This document shows positions 18,171 through 26,209 of a stretch of 64,000 nt of DNA, in pieces (position 1 is the first letter of the stretch; each line of letters begins with the position of its first letter). The notes below the pieces were generated by a model. That model saw nothing but the letters and a program-made list of their open reading frames with translations. It had not been told where the DNA came from and ran no database searches. Position numbers and translations under genes: made by a program. The stretch is from Parundibacterium terreum. GTDB lineage: Bacteria; Pseudomonadota; Gammaproteobacteria; Burkholderiales; Burkholderiaceae_D. The DNA lies in the NCBI RefSeq assembly GCF_014636315.1, contig NZ_BMED01000002.1:558001-622000 (forward strand). The letters are read 5' to 3'.

Positions 18171-20075
18171 TTAAACAGCACCTGCAGCACCATGGGTACC
18201 CAGATTAGCAATACAGGCTTGCACTGTCTCTTCGTAAGAGCGCAAAGTTAAATGAGCTCCAGGAATTGTTTGGTCAATCGGTTTCAATTCTTCGAAAGGA
18301 TTTTTCAGGCATAGTGTGAGCACTTTTGCGTGTGGCACCCGTTGACGGATTTTTTCAACTGAAATCTGCAGGAGATCGTGCTCCTTTTGAGCATCCATGG
18401 AAACAAGGCAAACCACGGAAACGAGTTCCGGTGTGCTCTCGGGCGGCGGTGGAGCTTCTAAATCTTCCAGGGAGAGGTGTCGCCCATCCAGGTTCTGTGC
18501 ACGAAGGACCCTTACCAGAATTTCCGCCGCGAACTCGTTTGTCACTGACCCCAGGCCAATTGTTAAAATAATAGAGCCTGCAGGCACGTTCAATGGCCCT
18601 TGCCATTGACCGAAATCTCGCTCTCTTTTCACCCGCAAATGTCGTGCCGCGTTAACGCCCTCCAGCAATGTGACACTCGAATTTCCTTTCCACCATTTTC
18701 TGTTTTCCTCTAAGGATATAAGTAGAGATGTAACTGCATTGGTGACTTTTAATTCCTCTTCTCTGGTGATGGATTTTTCCATGAAGTCTGTTTGTGCTAA
18801 ATACAAAGCGGGCGTCAACACCACATCGCAATAACTACTGAACGACTTGCGCTTGAGAAAGCGCTTTGCACTGGCGGTGATCTCGTGTGCGTCGCCAGCC
18901 AGAGCCCGCTGATAGAAATTCTCAGGGACTGTCAGTGCTGGTATTTCTCCGAGTAGAATTTCCAGAAATTTGAGTGCATCAACATAGCGTCCAGCCACAA
19001 GCAAACAAAGCGTCAGAGGTGTTGACAGGATAAGACCGACAGGCCCCCATATCCAGCTCCAGAAGATGGCAGAAATAACAACCGAGAGTGGCGATAGTCC
19101 AGTGGCATGCCCATATAATCGCGGCTCAACAAACTGTGAAATGATCAATTCGACGAAGCCAAACCACGTTAAGCTTAAGATCGCCAATGTCCAGTCTGGC
19201 GATATAGCAGCTGCCAACAGAGTTGCGCAAGCGGCCGCGATCCAAGCTCCTACGTATGGAACAAAGCGTAGCGACGCCGTGAGTACTCCCCATAACAGCG
19301 CCTGCGGAACGCCAATGATAGCAAGTCCGATACAAATTAGCGTACCGACCAAGAGATTGACAGCGAATTGAGAAACAAAAAAACGGGATAGCCGATTTCC
19401 AGCGTCGTTGACTGCAACCGTAGTAGCCCGCAAGTTACTCTTGCCGATCAACCTAATAAATCGGTCACGCAATGCTTCGTGTTCCAGCAATACAAATATC
19501 AACACAATAAACACGATTCCGGCGCTCTCGATAGGTCCCCATACAGAAGTTGCGATTCGCGTGAGAATTTGTACGGGCGATGGCGCCGGCTCACGCAATT
19601 CCACCGGAACTGGCGCCGTTAATTCGGAAGACGTTGGCAGAGCCTCTGTTGTAGTGGGAAAGTGATCTATCTTTGGATTACTTGAGAGTTGTTTTATAAC
19701 ACGATGTGAATGCTCGGTAATCGCACTAAGCTTACCCAGCGTAATTTGGTCGAGTATCTCCAGCTTATGATGTATCGTGTTTTCGTATTGCGGTAGACTT
19801 GACCCCATTCGAATCAGTTGCGAGGTGATGAGCGAACCGGTCGCGAGCAGTCCCAATGTGAGTACAAGAACGCAGGTTGCAACAGAACCTGTTTGCCCCA
19901 TACCAAATTGTTTCAATCGGCGAACCATTGGCGCCACCAGGAGACTAAGAAGAATAGCCAGCACTATCGGGATGAGTACCTCCCTCCCAAAGTAAAGGAG
20001 CGCCAATACAAGCGCCGCGCTGAGAATCTTGCTTAGTTGATTAGCGCTTTCTTGAGATCTTATTTTGCTGGGCAT
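18171..20075 (-). CDS. AI-2E-family (PerM/TqsA-type) membrane transporter with long C-terminal extension
   Basis: ATG 20075 (preceded by GGAG at six bases) is favoured over ATG 20087. Residues 20-370 have the AI-2E-family pattern: two early hydrophobic helices (LVLALLYFGREVLIPIVLAI), a soluble loop, and a later block (LLWGVLTASLRFVPYVGAWIAA, ISQFVEPRLYGHATGLSPLSVV). The family is usually about 350 aa. Here about 250 extra cytosolic residues follow without a domain I can name. Substrates of the family vary (AI-2, sodium or other ions), so the cargo is unknown. It follows the pqi-type operon on the same strand after a 141-bp gap and precedes the RelA/SpoT gene. Confidence 0.9.
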   Translation of the reverse strand: MPSKIRSQESANQLSKILSAALVLALLYFGREVLIPIVLAILLSLLVAPMVRRLKQFGMGQTGSVATCVLVLTLGLLATGSLITSQLIRMGSSLPQYENTIHHKLEILDQITLGKLSAITEHSHRVIKQLSSNPKIDHFPTTTEALPTSSELTAPVPVELREPAPSPVQILTRIATSVWGPIESAGIVFIVLIFVLLEHEALRDRFIRLIGKSNLRATTVAVNDAGNRLSRFFVSQFAVNLLVGTLICIGLAIIGVPQALLWGVLTASLRFVPYVGAWIAAACATLLAAAISPDWTLAILSLTWFGFVELIISQFVEPRLYGHATGLSPLSVVISAIFWSWIWGPVGLILSTPLTLCLLVAGRYVDALKFLEILLGEIPALTVPENFYQRALAGDAHEITASAKRFLKRKSFSSYCDVVLTPALYLAQTDFMEKSITREEELKVTNAVTSLLISLEENRKWWKGNSSVTLLEGVNAARHLRVKRERDFGQWQGPLNVPAGSIILTIGLGSVTNEFAAEILVRVLRAQNLDGRHLSLEDLEAPPPPESTPELVSVVCLVSMDAQKEHDLLQISVEKIRQRVPHAKVLTLCLKNPFEELKPIDQTIPGAHLTLRSYEETVQACIANLGTHGAAGAV

Positions 20076-20216
20076 TTGCTGCTCCATTGAAATTTTGGAT
20101 TATGTATAGCTTCGGCATTCGAAACTGAACAGTTGCGCCGAATGGCTCGTTCGGGGCTAAAGCGGAGCTTGGGTTTTCTTTACATGTATCTATGTGTAAA
20201 CGAACTAAGTATTCAA

Positions 20217-20849
20217 CTATTCCAATGATCCTGGTTCACATACAAAATTTCCATTCACCTGAAATGCCTTTACGTTAGCCGCAATTCTTGTGGTGACATC
20301 GATGACCGATCGCTGCACGCCATGTACCAAACCATCAATGCCAGCGCTGACCGGTTCAGATATGTTTACCTGGCATGTATTACTGCGCCCGTTATCTGAA
20401 CGACTAATGATCCATCCAAAGATGGATTGCACCTTATCACCGGGGATGGCAACAAAATCATGCAGTTCAATTGCAATACGATATGTAGGTTGATCTCTAA
20501 GCCGTCCAGAGCGGCTCACGTCAATAGCATTCAAGCGAGCAACTAGGCTACTCGCCAATGCGTCTCGCAGTTCGCTGTTAAAGGGTGAAGACCACCGTTC
20601 TTGCTCCAGAATATCGACGCCTGCGCCAGATTTTCCAGCGATATTCACAACCAATTGGGGGCGAGCCAATCGTTCCGGCACTACCACTGGAGCAACTTCG
20701 ATGAACATTGGTAGCACCTCTCGCTCAGAAGAAGTTGCGGTTAGTTTCGGCGCCGAAAGCGTGTAAAAGTGCGTTGGAGCTGACCCGCAACCTGCTAAAA
20801 AAATAGCAATTACAATGCAGCCGAAGCCTGCCAGTTTTGTCGATTTCAT
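20217..20849 (-). CDS. pqiC: PqiC-like outer-membrane lipoprotein (ABC-type transport auxiliary)
   Basis: The 210-aa product has a lipoprotein signal with lipobox LAGC (Cys21) and the family opening SAPTHFYTLSAPK. Later segments (VVPERLARPQLVVNI, LVARLNAIDVSRSG, YRIAIELHDF) fit PqiC/DUF330. In the Pqi system PqiC sits at the outer membrane and docks with the tunnel made by PqiB. ATG 20849 overlaps the pqiB stop (TGATG), so the genes are translationally coupled. The gene closes the pqiA-pqiA-pqiB-pqiC set. The symbol is by family similarity. Confidence 0.85.
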   Translation of the reverse strand: MKSTKLAGFGCIVIAIFLAGCGSAPTHFYTLSAPKLTATSSEREVLPMFIEVAPVVVPERLARPQLVVNIAGKSGAGVDILEQERWSSPFNSELRDALASSLVARLNAIDVSRSGRLRDQPTYRIAIELHDFVAIPGDKVQSIFGWIISRSDNGRSNTCQVNISEPVSAGIDGLVHGVQRSVIDVTTRIAANVKAFQVNGNFVCEPGSLE

Positions 20850-22471
20850 CAATTATTCCCTTCTCGTCTGCCACGAATGACAGCTTCTGGATGACGTTCA
20901 AGATAATCGGTTAGCACTCTCATCGAGACGGCAGTCCGGGATAGTTCTTGCAGGGTCTGGCGTATGTCTTGCTGCAGAGGGGCATTATCGGACAGTGTTC
21001 GATTGGCGTTGCCTAGCGTCAAACGGACATCTTTCAGAGCTGCTGTAATTTCTGGAGCCACGTCGTTGTTTAAACTCTTCGTTAATTGTTCTGCGCTGAG
21101 CAAGGTGTGATTTAAGGTACTTAAGGTTTTTCGCAAATCCACAGCAATGTCGTCGAATGGCACTTTGCTTAGCTTCTTGGCTATCTCGGCGATCTGCGAC
21201 TGAATTTCATCCATACCGTTCGGTATGGTTGGGATCTCGATTGGCGTGGATGAAGTATCGATAGTAACTGGCGCGGCTTTTGGAAAAAAATCCAAGGCGA
21301 CATATAGCTGCCCTGTCAGCAAGCTGCCAGTCCGCAATTGCGCACGCAAGCCACGGTTGACCATGTATTGCAATTGTTGTTTCGCAGTAAAGCTTGAGTG
21401 CAGCTCTTCTTCGGCATATTTGCGCCCCAAACGCAGCGGATAGATCTGCATCACGACGGGCATATTGAATTCGCGGTGTTTGGCGTCGTATTCAATCCCT
21501 ATAGATTTGACCTCGCCCAAGACCACACCGCGAAAGTCAACCGTACTACCTGGAGTCAATCCACGTAGAGATTGATTAAAATGCATTACCACTATTTCCG
21601 ATCGGCCGTCAGGTGTCTTCAAGGCGGACTCCTCATCCGCAGCAAGGTCAAAGGTAGTATTCGCCTTGGCCGCTAACCCCAGGGTGTCATCCGGTGATTG
21701 GAATGCGATACCGCCAAGTACCACCGTTGCAAGCGCTTGCGTACGCAGCTTAAAACCACTGGCGTTGACTTGCATGTCGAATCCACTTGCATGCCAGAAG
21801 CGGGTGTTCGCGCCAACTAATTTGTCGTACGGCGCCTCAATAAAGATACGTAATGTGACACCTTTTCCATCTTCATCCAGATCAAAAGCAGCCAACTGGC
21901 CGACTTTTATCCGACGGAAATAGATGGGCGAGCCGATATCAAGTGATCCAATGTCAGCAGCATGCAGCAAGTATTGTTTTCCTGCCTCGTTTTGCCGAAC
22001 GATCGGTTGCACTTCGAGTCCGAGAAACTCAGCTTTTCGTTCCTTCGAAGAGCCGCCATCGACCCCAATATAGGCTCCCGAAAGAAGCGTACTAAGGCCG
22101 GAGACACCGGAAGCCGCCACGCGCGGACGAACTACCCAAAAGCGTGTATCGGTGGCGGTGAAGCTATCAGCTTCTTTCGACAATTGAACTTTGACCAAAA
22201 CATGTGAATGATCCTGACTCAAGGTGATTGCCTGTACCAAGCCGATATCAACATCCTTAAACTTGACTTTGGTTTTTCCTGCCTCAAGACCATCAGCGGT
22301 ACGAAATGATATAGTGATTGACGGTCCGCGCTCGGTCATTGTTTTGACCACGAGCGTCAGGCCGACAAGCGCTGCTACTATTGGGATAAGCCAAATTAAT
22401 GAAGGAAGCCAATCGTGTTTCCGGCTAAGTTTTGGCAGTGGCAGCGATACCTTATTTTCTACATCATTCAT
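20849..22471 (-). CDS. pqiB: PqiB-type intermembrane MCE protein
   Basis: The 540-aa protein has one N-terminal membrane helix (LIWLIPIVAALVGLTLVV) followed by three MCE/MlaD domains (about 45-130, 160-240 and 285-390) with the recurrent pattern of a short loop, then FRGVVLGEV-like or IYFRRIKVGQL strands. The C-terminal third is helical and coiled-coil-like (SLNNDVAPEITAALKDVRLTLGNANRTL). PqiB forms a periplasmic tunnel moving lipids or hydrophobic molecules between the membranes. It overlaps the preceding pqiA gene by 8 bp and pqiC by 1 base. Size and three MCE domains match the E. coli PqiB plan. Operator F lies upstream of the set. Confidence 0.93.
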   Translation of the reverse strand: MNDVENKVSLPLPKLSRKHDWLPSLIWLIPIVAALVGLTLVVKTMTERGPSITISFRTADGLEAGKTKVKFKDVDIGLVQAITLSQDHSHVLVKVQLSKEADSFTATDTRFWVVRPRVAASGVSGLSTLLSGAYIGVDGGSSKERKAEFLGLEVQPIVRQNEAGKQYLLHAADIGSLDIGSPIYFRRIKVGQLAAFDLDEDGKGVTLRIFIEAPYDKLVGANTRFWHASGFDMQVNASGFKLRTQALATVVLGGIAFQSPDDTLGLAAKANTTFDLAADEESALKTPDGRSEIVVMHFNQSLRGLTPGSTVDFRGVVLGEVKSIGIEYDAKHREFNMPVVMQIYPLRLGRKYAEEELHSSFTAKQQLQYMVNRGLRAQLRTGSLLTGQLYVALDFFPKAAPVTIDTSSTPIEIPTIPNGMDEIQSQIAEIAKKLSKVPFDDIAVDLRKTLSTLNHTLLSAEQLTKSLNNDVAPEITAALKDVRLTLGNANRTLSDNAPLQQDIRQTLQELSRTAVSMRVLTDYLERHPEAVIRGRREGNN

Positions 22472-23171
22472 TCTGTGCTTTTTCTATTCGTTGAATCTTG
22501 CTTAACTCTTGATCTGCGCGATCCCATCCCAGACGTGGGTCGAAACTATGAGATGCCAGCATCGTGAATACAACTACCGAGCCAAATGCCATTGCCCCAA
22601 ATCCCGCCGAGATGGATGCAAATCCTTCGATTTGTACTAAGCCAACCAGCAGGGATATGACGAAGACATCTAGCATGGACCACCGGCCGATAGTTTCCAT
22701 TAGCCGGTACAGTTTGGCTCGTTCCAGACGGCGCCAATCACTCTTGCTTTGTGCCATCGTTGTAAGCAGAATCAATGAGCCTAATTTGAAGAGGGGCACA
22801 AACACGCTGGCAATGAAAATGATTGAGGCCAGTGTCCAGGAGCCCGATATCCAAAAATAGATCACCCCGCTCATGATGGTGTCTTCATGCGTGCCCAATA
22901 CTGTTCTGGTCACCATCACAGGCATCAAGTTGGCGGGAATATACATAATGCAGGCCGTGATAAGGAATGCCCAACTGCGTCTGAGACTGCCTGGTTTGCG
23001 AACATGGAGCGAGCTACCGCAACGCCGGCATTGGTCGTGCGTTGAACAATTTCTCCAGACTGTGCCGCAACAATGGCATGACACCATGGCGAGCTCGGCA
23101 GCTGTGACAGCCGGAAGATCTTCGCTCAATTTCTCAAAGGCAGAGTAAGAGGCGGCGGTGTCATTGTTCAC
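22464..23171 (-). CDS. pqiA: PqiA-domain inner-membrane protein, second half
   Basis: The 235-aa protein has a cytoplasmic zinc-ribbon-like CxxC...CxxC motif (C32, C35, C48, C51) followed by four membrane segments (AFLITACIMYIPANLMPV, SWTLASIIFIASVFVPLFKLGSLILL and later). E. coli PqiA carries two such modules in one chain; here the modules are split between this gene and its upstream neighbour, with which it overlaps by 4 bp (GTGA). The GTG start is supported by this overlap. It is the inner-membrane partner of PqiB. The symbol is by family and context. Confidence 0.88.
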   Translation of the reverse strand: MNNDTAASYSAFEKLSEDLPAVTAAELAMVSCHCCGTVWRNCSTHDQCRRCGSSLHVRKPGSLRRSWAFLITACIMYIPANLMPVMVTRTVLGTHEDTIMSGVIYFWISGSWTLASIIFIASVFVPLFKLGSLILLTTMAQSKSDWRRLERAKLYRLMETIGRWSMLDVFVISLLVGLVQIEGFASISAGFGAMAFGSVVVFTMLASHSFDPRLGWDRADQELSKIQRIEKAQNE

Positions 23172-23794
23172 GTCGCCTCTTTCCCGTTGTTACCTGAATT
23201 TGCCATATTCCAAAGCAATCGAAGATCGAAAGAAGTGACTGCAGTTAGTAGCACAGTCAATACTCCGAAAGACCACAGGGCGATTCCTGGGACTATAGTC
23301 GCCATGCTGGACAATTTGACTAATGCCACTAGAACACCGAGCAGGAATACCTCAACCATTCCCCAGGGCCGTAGTCGCTGCATAGTGCGAATCAGAAAAT
23401 TAAAACCAACGGCCGAACGCCGATTTGCGAGCGCTAGCAGGATGTAGAGCAAAGACACCAAGTGTAAAAGCGGAAACAGGATGGTAGTTGTCAAGACCAA
23501 CATTGCGACCAAATCCATGCCGCTTGATCTCAGTGACAAGACAGACCCCAACAATGTCGTGCTGCTGCTCAGACCATGCATCTCAATCTGGATGATGGGG
23601 AAACAATTTGAGATCACAAATATGATCAGACTCGCCACCGTCAGGGGAAGGATTTGTCGCCTTATTTTGCTAGCGTCACGGTCCAGTTCTGTGCCACAGC
23701 GGCGACAATGAATGATCTCTTTTGAGCGCAACAGTGGACGGCGATAGAGAGCATCACATCCATTACAGGCAATTAAGTTGGGGACTTCGTACAT
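23168..23794 (-). CDS. pqiA: PqiA-domain inner-membrane protein, first half
   Basis: The 208-aa protein begins with a zinc-ribbon-like pair (C10, C13, C30, C33) then four membrane helices (LPLTVASLIIFVISNCFPII, MLVLTTTILFPLLHLVSLLYILL and later). This is one PqiA module, and the next gene encodes another. It is the first gene of the operon pqiA-pqiA-pqiB-pqiC. ATG 23794 is the only good start. The promoter region upstream (23795-24066) carries dyad operator F, about 240 bp from the start, leaving a long leader that holds no credible gene. Confidence 0.88.
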   Translation of the reverse strand: MYEVPNLIACNGCDALYRRPLLRSKEIIHCRRCGTELDRDASKIRRQILPLTVASLIIFVISNCFPIIQIEMHGLSSSTTLLGSVLSLRSSGMDLVAMLVLTTTILFPLLHLVSLLYILLALANRRSAVGFNFLIRTMQRLRPWGMVEVFLLGVLVALVKLSSMATIVPGIALWSFGVLTVLLTAVTSFDLRLLWNMANSGNNGKEAT

Positions 23795-24034
23795 TGTGTA
23801 TCTTGGATTTGAATGATTGAGCTGAAGGTCATTTCAAAATGCAGCCGGTAAGTGACGCGGCAAACAGCTTGGAGCGATGACAAGCTGCGCGACAAGCCAG
23901 GAAACTTTTTTAAACATCCCATTAACGCAAAGTAAGTCGAATGTATTAGGTACTTTTTTGCTTCCAGTTGAGACATTCGTCGAAGTATTGCTTGAATAGC
24001 ATGCAAGAAATCACGTGATATTCAGATTCTAATT

Positions 24035-24065
24035 GGCATAATATGTCATCTTGACAGTAATGTCA
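24035..24065. promoter_or_regulatory. 31-bp dyad operator, site F (pqi operon)
   Basis: The inner and right parts are exact: TGTCA-TCT-TGACA-GTAA-TGTCA. The left outer arm is degenerate (GGCAT-AATA). The TCT spacer and flanks match site B closely. It lies in the 405-bp gap between the pqi start and the fadL end, on the pqi promoter side. Confidence 0.65.
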
Positions 24066-24150
24066 ATTCAAAGTTATTTTCGTGTTTGAACTCTTGAATA
24101 AATACGGATATCGCGAACGCGAAGCTGAGAGAATTGCTGTGATAAAGAGA

Positions 24151-24184
24151 GACAGCCCCACCGGAGTAAGGCGGTAGAGCTGTC
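24151..24184 (-). terminator. Rho-independent-type terminator of the fadL-like gene
   Basis: On the minus strand a 13-bp stem (GACAGCTCTACCG pairing with CGGTGGGGCTGTC, with two G-U pairs) closes an 8-base loop and is followed by TCTCTCTTT. It lies 16 bp after the stop of the fadL-like gene. The tail is pyrimidine-rich rather than pure T. Confidence 0.7.
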
Positions 24185-24199
24185 GGAAAGAATCAGGCG

Positions 24200-25609
24200 T
24201 CAGAACTTATGGGTGTAGCCAATACCGATCAGATTTACGCGGGTATGGTAGCTGCCATTGAGCACGCCGGGGGTACCGTTTCTGCTGTCGTAATCGTCGT
24301 CCATCCTATTGATTGGCGCCTGTTTGAGCTTGATATAGCTGTAAGCGAGATCGAGTGCGTTGTGCGAGTCGATCCGGTAGCTGGCGCCCAACGAGTACAT
24401 CTGACGGTTGGCGTCAGGCAGCACCGTCAATGCATAGCGCGAGTTGGACGCCGGTGACTGGTCGTACATATAGCCGCCGCGCATAGTCCATTGTTCGTCA
24501 AACTTGAAGCTAGCGCCGACCGAGGCGCGCCAACTGTTTCGCCATGCTGTCTCCTGAACGACCTTACGGTCAGGTATTTGTGCTGTTGGCATGTCGATCT
24601 CGATCGCCTGCAGGCGATCATGCCGGTTCCAGGTGATATCGCCCATGACGGCCCAGCGCGTGTCCAGCTCATGATAGGTATTGAGGGAGACGCTTTCCGG
24701 AGTTGTGACCGCCATTGAGGCGTCGCTATTTGCTAGCGCGGTATGAATTCCGCCATTGAGTGGCGAAACAGAGCCGCCAGGCAGGTTGCTGGGAATCGTG
24801 AACTGGGCGGAACCGTGCAATTTTTGTGTGATGAAGGAGCGGTAGGCCAAGCCGATTCGCGTACCATCGCTCGGGGTGAACAGATAGCCTAGATTGAATC
24901 CGTAGCCCCAATCAGTTCCACTAACGCGAACCTTGGCATCCGCTTGGGTGGCATAAGCCATGGCAGCGCCCTGGCAAGTGGCTGGATCACCGCCGCCAGC
25001 TAGGCAAGTTCCAAAGGCGACAGGCGACAAGTCCTGATTCTTGCTAAGTTTGACGTTCAAATATTGTGCGCTGACGCCAAAGCCGATACTGTGACGCGCA
25101 TTTAACTTAAAGCCGAGCGAAGGATTGATGTTTAGCGACTTAAAATCCACATCACTCCCGTAATAGCGGCCGGCAAAATTGTCGTCGTAGCCAATCTTTG
25201 AACCGTAGGGGACAAACAAACCGATGCCTGCCGTTAGCCGGTCATTGATCTGATGCGACAGATAGCCGTGGGGGATAACTGCCTGCTTAGCGTAGTTGCC
25301 ACCGCTGTCTGCCGAAGAAACGGGTTGGCCGCTGCCGTTTGTGGCACTGCTGAACCTGAAAGTCGAATGTGGGTTTACTGCCGTGCCCCCGAATGTTGCT
25401 TGGTTGCTTTCCAACCTGGTCAACCCCGCTGGGTTATAGAAAATCGTAGATGGATCGCTCGCCTCGGCCGTTCCGGCATTTGAGCTACCTTGAGCTCGTA
25501 TACTTTGTACGTCAAACTGATAGCCGGATGCCCGGGCCGCTTGGTCTACCCCGCACGCTGCCACAGCCAGCAGCGTGTGTAATGCAATCTTGTTCTTCTT
25601 CCTACCCAT
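24200..25609 (-). CDS. OmpP1/FadL-family outer-membrane transport protein
   Basis: ATG 25609 is preferred (AAGGAG upstream); it opens a signal peptide ending at ...AARASGYQFDVQ. The mature protein shows the FadL N-terminal hatch pattern (AGTAEASDPSTIFYNPAGLTRL) and regularly alternating beta-strand segments to the terminal Phe (IGIGYTHKF), giving about 469 aa, normal for the family. FadL channels admit hydrophobic compounds such as long-chain fatty acids, toluene or xylenes by lateral diffusion. Operator G lies 67 bp upstream and a terminator follows. With the dioxygenase operon under the same operator, it is likely the entry route for the hydrophobic substrate (inference). Confidence 0.93.
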   Translation of the reverse strand: MGRKKNKIALHTLLAVAACGVDQAARASGYQFDVQSIRAQGSSNAGTAEASDPSTIFYNPAGLTRLESNQATFGGTAVNPHSTFRFSSATNGSGQPVSSADSGGNYAKQAVIPHGYLSHQINDRLTAGIGLFVPYGSKIGYDDNFAGRYYGSDVDFKSLNINPSLGFKLNARHSIGFGVSAQYLNVKLSKNQDLSPVAFGTCLAGGGDPATCQGAAMAYATQADAKVRVSGTDWGYGFNLGYLFTPSDGTRIGLAYRSFITQKLHGSAQFTIPSNLPGGSVSPLNGGIHTALANSDASMAVTTPESVSLNTYHELDTRWAVMGDITWNRHDRLQAIEIDMPTAQIPDRKVVQETAWRNSWRASVGASFKFDEQWTMRGGYMYDQSPASNSRYALTVLPDANRQMYSLGASYRIDSHNALDLAYSYIKLKQAPINRMDDDYDSRNGTPGVLNGSYHTRVNLIGIGYTHKF

Positions 25610-25675
25610 GACCCTGTCTCCTTTGTGTTTTATATATTCACCATTGATATGGTGAACCACCACTTTTATTCATAT

Positions 25676-25706
25676 TACAAGATATGTCAAGTTGACATAT
25701 TAGTTC
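25676..25706. promoter_or_regulatory. 31-bp dyad operator, site G (fadL-like gene)
   Basis: The inner part is TGTCA-AGT-TGACA-TATT; both outer arms are degenerate. It is 67 bp upstream of the fadL-like start. The inner YGTCA-n3-TGACR core is exact, as in sites A, B, E and F. Confidence 0.6.
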
Positions 25707-25755
25707 AATATGAAAATATTGGTTCGAATAAAACGGGTGTGGTCATAGTGCTACG

Positions 25756-26068
<313 letters not shown>

Positions 26069-26209
26069 CTTTAAATTTGGCGATATGCCGGCTTCCTCAC
26101 GCGCAGGAGGCCGGCTCAAGATGTTTCCATTGCGGATAGCACTTGACCTAGAAAGGTCCTTTCGAAGTCTCCCTGCAGCCGCCTTGATCCGCTGCTCGGT
26201 GAGAACCAA

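Noticed and set aside
20179..20200. Six-bp arms TTTACA...TGTAAA upstream of the AI-2E-type gene
   Set aside because: Arms are short and AT-rich and the centre is not symmetrical; likely chance.
23773..24006. Minus-strand frame in the pqi leader
   Set aside because: TTG start, no ribosome-binding site, overlaps the start of pqiA; more likely untranslated leader.
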